DNA from: Candidatus Methylarchaceae archaeon HK01M
GTDB taxonomy: Archaea; Thermoproteota; Nitrososphaeria; Nitrososphaerales; JACAEJ01
Length of the DNA stretch: 9,291 nucleotides
NCBI GenBank assembly: GCA_024256245.1
Contig: JAKLZD010000049.1
Coordinates: 1-9,291, forward strand
Direction of reading: 5' to 3'
Made by a program: the position numbers and the translations under genes. The notes beneath the pieces were generated by a model. The model saw only the letters and a list, made by a program, of their open reading frames with translations, was not told the origin of the DNA and ran no database searches. Below, in pieces: positions 1-4,892 of the stretch (position 1 is its first letter; each line of letters opens with the position of its first letter).

Positions 1-188
1 TTAATAGGGATGAAATGAAGGTTAAGGAAGTCCTTAAAGTAATCATATCATCTTCAAAGTTAAAGCTATCGCCACCTGCTGTGCTGATCGCTGTTAACGG
101 TGTAGAAATATCTGCTCTAGACCAAGAAGATACTGTTGTAAAGTCGGGTGATGAGATCGTCTTGATCCCAGTTTCTCATGGAGGCTAA
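1..188 (+). CDS. Ubiquitin-like small modifier / sulfur carrier (MoaD-ThiS-Urm1-SAMP fold), 5' truncated
   Basis: This is the C-terminal ~61 codons of a beta-grasp ubiquitin-like protein; the start lies outside the window. The frame reads from position 3, with ...MKVKEVLKVI near its beginning, then VLIAVNGVEI, then SGDEIVLIPVSHGG and a TAA stop. The 'NG..' turn, the 'GDEI.LIP' strand and the C-terminal Gly-Gly are hallmarks of MoaD, ThiS, Urm1 and the archaeal SAMPs. In that family the diglycine is adenylated by an E1-like enzyme, and the protein then either carries sulfur (molybdopterin, tRNA thiolation) or is conjugated to other proteins. The missing part should be the first beta strand and part of the first helix. 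cgi121 follows after 2 bases, so the two are very probably co-transcribed. The link to the KEOPS subunit favours a tRNA-modification or SAMP role, but a molybdopterin role cannot be excluded. No E1 or MoaE gene is visible here. Confidence 0.82.
   Translation, partial: NRDEMKVKEVLKVIISSSKLKLSPPAVLIAVNGVEISALDQEDTVVKSGDEIVLIPVSHGG
180..184 (+). promoter_or_regulatory. Shine-Dalgarno of cgi121 inside the upstream stop region
   Basis: GGAGG at 180-184 lies 6 bases before the TTG at 191. The same bases are the GGA GGC codons for the C-terminal diglycine of the upstream gene. This supports TTG 191 as the start and translational coupling of the pair. Confidence 0.6.
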
Positions 189-190
189 AG

Positions 191-730
191 TTGAAATTCA
201 TCAAACTTGACGATAGAACTTCATCACTTATTTTAGGGATTAAAGGGGTGTATATCGCCAATCCTAAAGAGTTTTTAGGCAAGCTGAGAGAAAAATTCTC
301 GAGCCTTCATGTTCAGGCTTTAGATGCAAATTTCGTTGCAGGCTTTGAACATCTAAAATCGATCTTACAACAATCATGGATGGCCTTCAATAGAGGAATC
401 TCTTACTCAAAAAAGCTAGATTTAGAGCTTATCGTTAGAGTGGTTTGTGACTCCCAGATAAATAGGGCTCTTAAGACTGTAGGATTAAGATCTGGAACTA
501 TGGATCTGGTACTGGTAGCCATTGGAGATCTAAAGAATTTAAGATTCTTTGCTGAAGCTATAATGGATCTAGGAGAAATCTCAGACAGTGTCTTAAAGTT
601 GACTCCAAAGAAGGAGGCTTTCTTGATCAAGTACCACTGTATATCCCTTAACCTCGTCAAAGCGACAGTAGCTGATAAGAACAGATTGGCCATGATCCTT
701 TCTGAGAAGGCAAATCTACTTAGAGTTTAA
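191..730 (+). CDS. cgi121: KEOPS complex subunit Cgi121
   Basis: This 179-aa protein matches the Cgi121/TPRKB family. Recognisable segments are the central 'QALDANFVAGFEHL' helix, the 'AFNRGISYSKKLDLELIVRV' stretch, and 'DSQINRALKTVGL' followed by a hydrophobic strand (VLVAIG). Known role of the family: Cgi121 binds Bud32 in the KEOPS complex (Kae1, Bud32, Pcc1, Cgi121), contacts the 3' CCA end of tRNA, and supports synthesis of N6-threonylcarbamoyladenosine at position 37 of ANN-decoding tRNAs in the cytoplasm. The length is slightly above the usual ~150-180 aa. The start is TTG, chosen because a GGAGG site sits 6 bases upstream and no in-frame ATG lies nearby. It starts 2 bases after the stop of a ubiquitin-like gene, so the two form an operon. 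No other KEOPS gene is in the window, which is normal because KEOPS genes are scattered in archaea. Confidence 0.88.
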   Translation: MKFIKLDDRTSSLILGIKGVYIANPKEFLGKLREKFSSLHVQALDANFVAGFEHLKSILQQSWMAFNRGISYSKKLDLELIVRVVCDSQINRALKTVGLRSGTMDLVLVAIGDLKNLRFFAEAIMDLGEISDSVLKLTPKKEAFLIKYHCISLNLVKATVADKNRLAMILSEKANLLRV

Positions 731-740
731 TTTTATTTTA
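731..740 (+). terminator. T-rich termination tract after cgi121
   Basis: TTTTATTTTA directly follows the cgi121 stop, in a 25-base gap between convergent genes. Archaeal RNA polymerase can terminate at such U-runs; no hairpin is seen. Confidence 0.35.
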
Positions 741-755
741 TCGTCAAGGCTAAGC

Positions 756-2024
756 CTAAGAGTCTCGTATCTCTTTGAGGAGCTCCTCCGCCCTATCCAT
801 CCTTACTTTCCCCTCCTCAACCATCTTTGCTGCGATTCTATCTATAATCCCCCCCTTTGCGCCTGCCATGATTGCTACGTTTCTTGCATGAAGCTTCATA
901 TGCCCTCTCTGTATCCCTTCAGTTGCCAGAGCTCTCAATGCTGCAAAGTTTTGAGCAAGTCCGACGGCAACCATCACTTCAGCAAGCTCTACAGCGCTCT
1001 TCACACCTAGTATCTTTCTGCAGACCTTCGCTATAGGGTGCACAGCTGTGGCACCTCCTATTACTCCTACTGCAATGGGTAGTTCTATCGTTCCCACCAA
1101 GTCACCATCTTCATTCTTCTCCCAAATCGTCAGAGGTTTGTAATGCCCAGTTCTTGCAGCGTAAGCGTGAGCCCCAACCTCTAAAGCCCTTGTATCGTTT
1201 CCAGTTGCCAGTGCTACCGCTATGATGCCATTCATTATGCCTTTGTTATGAGTAGCGCATCTATAAGGGTCTGCATCAGCAAAGGCGAAAGCATCCACTA
1301 CGCCATCCACTACTTCCTCTCCTCCAATTGAATCCTTATCCATAACAACCTTTGATCTAGCCAGCCTCTTCGTTGCAAGGTTGGAGATTATCCTTAACAA
1401 AACCCTTCCTTTTGTTACTCTCTCTATAATGGGGGACACCGCCTCTGCCATGGTATTGACAGCGTTCGCTCCCATAGCATCCTTACAATCCACTAACAGC
1501 TCTGTGATGACCATGGGCCCCTTGATGGTATCTATGACTTTGACATCTAAGTCCTTTGCACCACCACCTAGAGATACCAAGATCGGGTCTTGCTCATTCG
1601 CTTTGGCTAAGATTTCTTCTTTGACTGACAGTATGCTTATCTTGGAGCCATGGGGATCTCTTATATCAATAGCTTGTATCTGACCTATCATTACAGGATC
1701 CGTACTACTTGTGAAGAAGCCGCCCTTGACCCTTGCCATCTTTGCCGCATTACTTGCAGCAGCAACCACCGATGGCTCTTCTATCGCCATAGGGATCAGG
1801 TAATCCTTCCCATTTATGAGAAAATTTACAGCAATCCCCAAAGGTACTGGCATAGCGCTTATAACGTTCTCTATCATCCTATCTGCTAGTTCTAACTTTA
1901 ACCCTCCCATAGATCGAAGCGGACTCGCCTCATCGTCACTAAGGCTTGAAAATTCCTTAACGATCTCTAATCTCTCTTCTGGACTTAGCTTGTAGAACCC
2001 AGAAATTTCTGATGTCCTGCCCAT
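756..2024 (-). CDS. hmgA: Hydroxymethylglutaryl-CoA reductase, class II
   Basis: The enzyme reduces HMG-CoA to mevalonate with NAD(P)H, the committed step to archaeal isoprenoid lipids. It is soluble, 422 aa, and clearly class II (Pseudomonas mevalonii type). MIENVI and EEPSVVAAAS lie at about 50-91, the Rossmann motif DAMGAN at 182-187, and THNKGIMNG at 258-266. Numbered from the ATG, the catalytic residues are Glu83, Lys261, Asp277 and His375 (in QRGHM), so all four are present. Asp146 aligns with the P. mevalonii Asp146 linked to NADH use, which hints at NADH preference (inference). An in-frame TTG at 2045 would add 7 residues. I prefer ATG 2024, because an AT-rich box centred near 2053 predicts transcription starting about 4 bases before that ATG, i.e. 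an almost leaderless mRNA. The gene is convergent with cgi121. Class II is found in several archaeal lineages as well as bacteria, so an old transfer into the lineage is possible. Confidence 0.96.
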   Translation of the reverse strand: MGRTSEISGFYKLSPEERLEIVKEFSSLSDDEASPLRSMGGLKLELADRMIENVISAMPVPLGIAVNFLINGKDYLIPMAIEEPSVVAAASNAAKMARVKGGFFTSSTDPVMIGQIQAIDIRDPHGSKISILSVKEEILAKANEQDPILVSLGGGAKDLDVKVIDTIKGPMVITELLVDCKDAMGANAVNTMAEAVSPIIERVTKGRVLLRIISNLATKRLARSKVVMDKDSIGGEEVVDGVVDAFAFADADPYRCATHNKGIMNGIIAVALATGNDTRALEVGAHAYAARTGHYKPLTIWEKNEDGDLVGTIELPIAVGVIGGATAVHPIAKVCRKILGVKSAVELAEVMVAVGLAQNFAALRALATEGIQRGHMKLHARNVAIMAGAKGGIIDRIAAKMVEEGKVRMDRAEELLKEIRDS

Positions 2025-2045
2025 AAAGATCACATTAACAATCAA

Positions 2046-2060
2046 AATTTAAATATTTAT
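2046..2060 (-). promoter_or_regulatory. TATA-like promoter of hmgA
   Basis: Minus-strand ATAAATATTTAAATT lies about 30 bases upstream of the preferred ATG at 2024, where an archaeal TATA box should sit for a leaderless or near-leaderless transcript. Confidence 0.5.
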
Positions 2061-2089
2061 TCAAATCGCTTTAAGATGAAAAGATGCTC

Positions 2090-2371
2090 TTATACCCTTC
2101 TCAATAAATTTCCAGAATAACTCTTAACATTTGGTGCTGTCAAGTCTTCGTCGGATTCATCCCTCTCTAAAAATTCGCCGGATAGTTTGCGTATTATAAA
2201 AATTTGGAGTATCGAAGCTTTTTCTCTCAATAAATTCCTAAACAATTCAGGGCAAGATTTGTATGGTGGAGAATCAGATTCATAATGCCCACACTTCCAG
2301 CATTTAAAAAAAGTAAATTTTTCATCTTTATACTCATAAAGGCGATCTAGGTATTCAAGACAACTAATCAT
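2090..2371 (-). CDS. Small Cys-rich putative zinc-binding protein
   Basis: I do not recognise a named family. The 93-aa product has an N-terminal half that looks like a small metal-binding module: Cys4, then CWKC (Cys24, Cys27), His29 and Cys40 (KSCPELF). These could supply four ligands for one zinc ion (inference). A basic/hydrophobic helix follows at about 44-64 (LLREKASILQIFIIRKL), then an acidic segment (ERDESDEDL) and a basic tail. The ATG at 2371 overlaps the end of a 51-codon ORF by 8 bases, which suggests translational coupling. No membrane segment or signal peptide is evident. The C-terminal third has a less protein-like composition, so the true gene might be older and partly decayed. 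The tandem position upstream of hmgA is probably incidental, since hmgA has its own promoter. Confidence 0.6.
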   Translation of the reverse strand: MISCLEYLDRLYEYKDEKFTFFKCWKCGHYESDSPPYKSCPELFRNLLREKASILQIFIIRKLSGEFLERDESDEDLTAPNVKSYSGNLLRRV

Positions 2372-2519
2372 TTGTTCTAGCCTCTTCAGTTAACCAATTA
2401 ATTAATTCTCTAACGATGTTATTTGTTGCTTCAAGTTTTTTCTCTAGATAATCCAATCTTTCATCAATTCCATACTCTAAAATTGTACCTTTAAGTCTTT
2501 GGCTAGACCGAAATGCCAA
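2364..2519 (-). CDS. Short helical ORF coupled to the Cys-rich gene
   Basis: This frame reads 51 codons from a TTG at 2519 to a TAG at 2364-2366, overlapping the next gene's ATG by 8 bases. The product is charged and strongly helical, with a heptad-like run ERLDYLEKKLEATNN and then IVRELINWL, as in a small coiled-coil. The frame stays open further upstream (to about 2567) but has no ATG. It may therefore be the 3' end of a decayed longer gene rather than a complete small one. No function is recognised. Support comes only from the overlap architecture and the amphipathic pattern. Confidence 0.38.
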   Translation of the reverse strand: MAFRSSQRLKGTILEYGIDERLDYLEKKLEATNNIVRELINWLTEEARTND

Positions 2520-2889
2520 GATTAACGAAAATAACTCGTTTATTTTACATCGTCCAATTTTTATGGATTAGCTGACTTTGATCCAGAACAAATCTCAATT
2601 AAATTAACAAAAAACATTTTATGATCGATTTATTGATTTTTCTCTTGAGCCCAATCAACTTTCTTTTTTTCCAATTTTGATTACATTAAAATTTAAGTGG
2701 CATCTACGATTTTTATGTTGACCAAACTACGGATACAAGCCATAATAAATCCACGAACTATCTAACAAGTCTCTTCCTTACTAAATACGATTCTCGATAT
2801 CCTACCTATAACATCTTTTTAGAGTTAAGAAGGAGCTCAGCATTTCAAGTATAGTCCCTCGATTAAAATAACATCAGATATGAAAAACC
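2520..2889. other. AT-rich stretch with no supported gene
   Basis: Stops are dense in all frames. The minus strand around 2640-2670 gives a 14-codon TTG-started fragment (MEKKKVDWAQEKNQ) ahead of the 51-codon ORF. It could be the decayed 5' end of the same gene. Otherwise I see only T-runs and no repeat, hairpin or RNA gene. Confidence 0.5.
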
Positions 2890-2897
2890 TTTTTAAT
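2890..2897 (+). promoter_or_regulatory. TATA box of tRNA-Val
   Basis: TTTTTAAT is centred about 28 bases before the first base of the tRNA, the expected spacing for an archaeal TATA box that starts transcription at or just before the tRNA 5' end. Confidence 0.55.
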
Positions 2898-2935
2898 CAT
2901 TTTACAATCTGGATATTTAAGGGTCGGTCGTCTAG

Positions 2936-2973
2936 AGAATGAGGGTCTATGTAGAAACTCTCTTTCGGAGAAT
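2936..2973 (+). other. Predicted tRNA intron 1, in the D loop
   Basis: This ~38-base insert separates G15 (2935) from the rest of the D loop before G18-G19 (2976-2977). TCT (2931-2933) can pair with AGA (2969-2971), leaving 3-base bulges AGA and ATT, a shortened version of the bulge-helix-bulge. Boundaries are uncertain by 1-2 bases. Inside, TCTC TTTCG GAGA (2959-2971) can form a competing hairpin. Confidence 0.6.
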
Positions 2974-2987
2974 TTGGTTAGGACAAC

Positions 2988-3003
2988 AGCTTAAGGCTGT
3001 CAC
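2988..3003 (+). other. Predicted 16-base tRNA intron 2, position 28/29
   Basis: GACA (2982-2985) pairs with TGTC (2998-3001), giving a 4-bp central helix. It is flanked by 3-base bulges ACA (2986-2988) and ACG (3002-3004). Cutting after the second bulge base on each side removes AGCTTAAGGCTGTCAC and joins A27-C28 to G29, restoring the stem ACGCT/GGCGT. Confidence 0.68.
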
Positions 3004-3195
3004 GCTCTGACACGGCGTAGGTCCCAGGTTCAAATCCTGGCCGACCCACCTTAACCCTTTAAGAGCACTCGATGCCAATTTATCAATAACCTTTTTTGAA
3101 AATTACATCTAAGTTTTCTGAAAAAACTCCATTGTTATAATTGGCGCATATTTTTAATTGTATTTTTTTAGGGACGTTCGCATATATTAGTGAAT

Positions 3196-3232
3196 AAAAA
3201 AAATTAGGAATTTTGAGAAAATACTCTCAAAA
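3196..3232 (-). terminator. Hairpin plus T-run terminator after the secreted-protein gene
   Basis: TTTTGAGA (3211-3218) and TCTCAAAA (3225-3232) form a perfect 8-bp hairpin with a 6-base loop. On the minus strand it is followed by eight T (3196-3203), just after the stop at 3239. It looks like an intrinsic terminator; in archaea the T-run is probably the active part. Confidence 0.65.
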
Positions 3233-3238
3233 TTATTC

Positions 3239-3541
3239 TCAAGGCATGTTCTGATGCCTATACTGATGCTCATAGCAGTATTGCCAGTTAAGTCCATTAT
3301 TTGGTTGATTTAGAGTTTGCTCCTGTTGTTGGTTTTGATTTTGATTTTGGTTCTGGTTCTGGTCGCATTCGCATAAGCCATCACACTCACAATTTCTATA
3401 TTGAATTCTTTCCATTACTCTATCACAAGATTGATCTGTTGTGTCGTTTGAATAGGCTAATGCTGGTGCTATGTAGATTGTGGACGCTATTACACCAAGA
3501 ATCAATGCAACTACTGCGATAGCTTTAATTTTGCCATTCAT
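3239..3541 (-). CDS. Small secreted six-cysteine protein with Gln-Asn repeats
   Basis: I recognise no named family. The 100-aa precursor has a clear signal peptide: basic MNGKIK, then a hydrophobic core (about 7-24), ending APALA with likely signal peptidase I cleavage after Ala29. The mature ~71 residues hold six cysteines at 39, 51, 53, 57, 59 and 89, including CECDGLCECD, compatible with three disulfides or metal binding outside the cell. A (QN)5 run at 61-70 continues into QQQEQ and Asn/Gln-rich sequence. The C-terminus is rich in Tyr, His and Gln. It is a single gene with a strong Shine-Dalgarno and its own terminator, so it may be well expressed (inference). The QN tract comes from a short-period repeat in the DNA and can vary in length between strains. 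Possible roles are an adhesive, cell-envelope or metal-binding peptide; none is proven. Confidence 0.82.
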   Translation of the reverse strand: MNGKIKAIAVVALILGVIASTIYIAPALAYSNDTTDQSCDRVMERIQYRNCECDGLCECDQNQNQNQNQNQQQEQTLNQPNNGLNWQYCYEHQYRHQNMP

Positions 3542-3547
3542 CTATTT

Positions 3548-3557
3548 CACCTCCTCT
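3548..3557 (-). promoter_or_regulatory. Strong Shine-Dalgarno of the secreted-protein gene
   Basis: Minus-strand GAGGAGGTGA ends 6 bases before the ATG at 3541. It is close to a perfect anti-16S match and fixes the start. Confidence 0.8.
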
Positions 3558-3566
3558 TTCTTTCCT

Positions 3567-3583
3567 CAAAATACTATATTTTG
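3567..3583 (-). promoter_or_regulatory. AT-rich inverted repeat in the leader/promoter
   Basis: CAAAATA-CTA-TATTTTG is a perfect 7-bp inverted repeat about 10 bases upstream of the Shine-Dalgarno site. It could overlap the promoter or form a leader hairpin. A TATA-like TCTAAATC at about 3590-3597 would start transcription near 3567 and leave the ribosome site intact. Confidence 0.4.
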
Positions 3584-3603
3584 AATGAGATTTAGACGTT
3601 CGG

Positions 3604-3641
3604 TGTAACGAAACGTTTCAAAAAATGAAACAGTCTGAAAC
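3604..3641 (-). promoter_or_regulatory. Cluster of GAAAC/GTTTC repeats upstream of the secreted-protein gene
   Basis: In plus-strand coordinates: palindrome GAAACGTTTC (3610-3619), GTTTCA-AAAAA-TGAAAC (3615-3631), and another TGAAAC at 3636-3641, spaced 10 bases from the previous one. That is four copies of one 5-base core in 32 bases, just upstream of the likely TATA region. This looks like an operator or activator array. Confidence 0.45.
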
Positions 3642-3750
3642 ACAAAGTTAGTGTAAAGTTATTTAGAAGGAGTTAAAAGAATAAGGTTTAAAAAAACTAT
3701 CTCAATTTATAGTAGAATAGGGATTCGAGCTCCAAAATAGAAATACGTGA

Positions 3751-3789
3751 AATTCCAAGGTTTGGGTCTACCAAAGAATCATTGGAATT
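3751..3789. repeat. Nested hairpin in an otherwise empty intergenic stretch
   Basis: AATTCCAA (3751-3758) pairs with TTGGAATT (3782-3789). Inside, TTTGG (3761-3765) pairs with CCAAA (3771-3775) around a 5-base loop. It lies between the repeat cluster and the nuclease remnant, in a region (3642-3861) where I see no gene. It could be a terminator-like or RNA structure, or a relic of a mobile-element end. Confidence 0.45.
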
Positions 3790-3861
3790 GGGATATTTTA
3801 AATAGTTACAAAGAGAGATGGATTACAAAATTAAATAAAAATCTACGCTTTATACTAACGC

Positions 3862-4479
3862 CTACCCCTGAGTATACTTATGGTCTAGGAGCTGAATTAT
3901 CTTTTTAGCTTTGATTCGTACGATACCTCTAACCCTCCCCAGATCATTCACCTTCGCCTGAAAGACTTTTCTTATTGTCATAAAACTTTCGAGGAAACGT
4001 CCTGACAACTCATCACCTAGATTCGGTAGGCTTGCCACAACGTAAACCTGCCAGTCTCTCTCAGTCATGAGCCTAGGCTTGTACTTCACAGGTATTTTCT
4101 ACACCTTCTTTCTCTAAAGTCTCTTAGCAAGGGTGCATAGAACGTCAATTATATTGAATAATGTTGGGGTGGTTATCATTGGTACGCCCATGTTTACTTC
4201 TACTCGGAGAAGGGCGCCCCAAAACACCCTTTGATTTTTAATCTGTTACAATTCCAATCCGACCTCACCTTCTAGAATGCGCAAGGGTTTCAGGTACGCC
4301 TCTCTCAAACTATCCACTTGCTCGAAGAGCCTACCGCTGTAAATAGAGTTCAAGAAATCTCCAAAAGTCTTCCTCTCTAAGGCACATTCAGAGGAGAGAA
4401 CGTAATCTCCAGGAGGGATTGTCCTTCTCTCCACATAATTAAGTTTCTTCTTTGATAAGAGTAAACTTTGGTGTTTCAT
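3862..4479 (-). pseudogene. XPF/Hef-type ERCC4 structure-specific nuclease, broken by three stops
   Basis: One continuous frame carries the ERCC4 nuclease pattern and a C-terminal helix-hairpin-helix region. Codons 24-42 hold GDYVLS and ERKTFGDF, the XPF-family catalytic motif; then SIYSGRLFEQ and LRILEGE. After that come NQRVFWGALL and GVPMITTPT (family: R..GAL..., vPvi.t.t), and VVASLPNLGDELSGRFLESF with IKAKKI (HhH). The frame is interrupted by TAA (4246-4248), TAG (4114-4116) and TAG (4099-4101), with no frameshift between pieces. The usual N-terminal D.RE strand is missing, so even the first part could not be a normal active enzyme. Family role: endonuclease at branched or flap DNA in repair and fork restart. 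The ATG overlaps the upstream gene's TGA. The HhH piece (GTG at 4089, 75 aa) and the N-terminal piece (77 aa) could still be translated, but I judge the gene dead. Confidence 0.85.
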
Positions 4480-4760
4480 TTCTTTGTTATGTTTGGGTAT
4501 TTTTCTCTTATCTTGGCATCAGCTATCATAGCTATCATTGCATTGGAGATCAATACATATTTTACTCCTGTGAGATCCGCCAAGTCTGCTGGTTTTTGAT
4601 CCTGAGTCACCAGCAACAAGTTATTTTTCTTTGCATACTCTACGATGTTTTTATCCTTTGTTCCCTGCAATCCCGAATTTTGTACAGTGAGTACTTCCCA
4701 CCCCAGAATCTCAAAATACTCTTTCAAACCTGCATACATTTCGTCAAGTAGAAGCTTCAT
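4476..4760 (-). CDS. DUF5615-type PIN-like nuclease
   Basis: The 94-aa product matches the DUF5615 PIN-like fold. It begins MKLLLDEM with Asp6-Glu7, then GWEVLTVQNSGLQG, KDKNIVEYAKKN with Asp36, and LLLVTQDQ with Asp54. These acidic residues line the metal site of PIN-domain ribonucleases. DUF5615 proteins are often found in toxin-antitoxin-like pairs in prokaryotes, but no antitoxin-like ORF is beside this one. A minus-strand AGGTGA (4766-4771) lies 5 bases before the ATG, a good ribosome site. The TGA overlaps the ATG of the XPF-type gene by the classic ATGA, so the two were one operon. The intact state of this gene beside a dead partner suggests independent selection or recent loss of the partner. 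The target is unknown. Confidence 0.82.
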   Translation of the reverse strand: MKLLLDEMYAGLKEYFEILGWEVLTVQNSGLQGTKDKNIVEYAKKNNLLLVTQDQKPADLADLTGVKYVLISNAMIAMIADAKIREKYPNITKK

Positions 4761-4782
4761 CTAGGTCACCTGATTACATTTC

Positions 4783-4812
4783 AAAATATAAAATATATCT
4801 TAACTTTTTAAG
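4783..4812 (-). promoter_or_regulatory. Promoter region of the DUF5615 gene
   Basis: The minus strand carries CTTAAAAAGTTAAG followed by ATATATTTTATATTTT. A TATA box near 4805-4812 would start transcription about 20 bases before the ATG and keep the Shine-Dalgarno site; the nearer AT box would not. The exact box is uncertain. Confidence 0.4.
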
Positions 4813-4848
4813 AAAACGTATAGTGCGCTCGTCATAAGTCGACGCTTG

Positions 4849-4857
4849 TTTTAAAAA
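4849..4857 (+). promoter_or_regulatory. TATA-like box of tspO
   Basis: TTTTAAAAA, about 40 bases before the ATG, predicts a leader of about 12-15 bases. It is divergent from the DUF5615 promoter in a 132-base gap. Confidence 0.42.
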
Positions 4858-4892
4858 GGCTGGCGGAAGAAGGTATTGTTGGGGGGGTCCAA

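Larger units (their letters stand above)
2921..3048 (+). tRNA. tRNA-Val (anticodon GAC) interrupted by two predicted introns
   Basis: Acceptor GGGTCGG (2921-2927) pairs perfectly with CCGACCC (3041-3047), with A73 at 3048; CCA is not encoded (ACCT follows). The T arm is CCAGG-TTCAAAT-CCTGG (3024-3040) and the variable loop AGGTC (3019-3023). The anticodon arm is ACGCT / CTGACAC / GGCGT, giving anticodon GAC at 3009-3011. The D stem is GTCT (2930-2933) with GGAC (2981-2984), and the conserved loop parts are AG (2934-2935) and GGTTA (2976-2980). The gene spans 128 bases against ~75 for a mature tRNA. The excess falls into two blocks: about 38 bases in the D loop and 16 bases at the start of the anticodon stem. 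Removing both gives a normal cloverleaf with G15-C48. Multiple non-canonical introns are known in several archaeal tRNAs and are cut at bulge-helix-bulge motifs by the splicing endonuclease. Confidence 0.88.

Noticed and set aside
1381..1889. Plus-strand open frames of 79-100 codons
   Set aside because: They lie antisense inside the HMG-CoA reductase gene, whose catalytic motifs are all intact on the other strand.
3301..3522. Plus-strand frame rich in Phe-Asp/Gly-Ser repeats
   Set aside because: It is the antisense reading of the QN repeat; the minus strand has the signal peptide and ribosome site.
4099..4116. TAG codons in the XPF-type frame as pyrrolysine sites
   Set aside because: A TAA also interrupts the same frame and the N-terminal nuclease strand is missing, so decay explains all three stops better. 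No pyl genes are in view.
4452..4751. Plus-strand 99-codon frame, rich in Phe, Cys and Tyr
   Set aside because: It mirrors the DUF5615 gene, which has the right motifs and a Shine-Dalgarno site; the composition is a typical antisense artefact.
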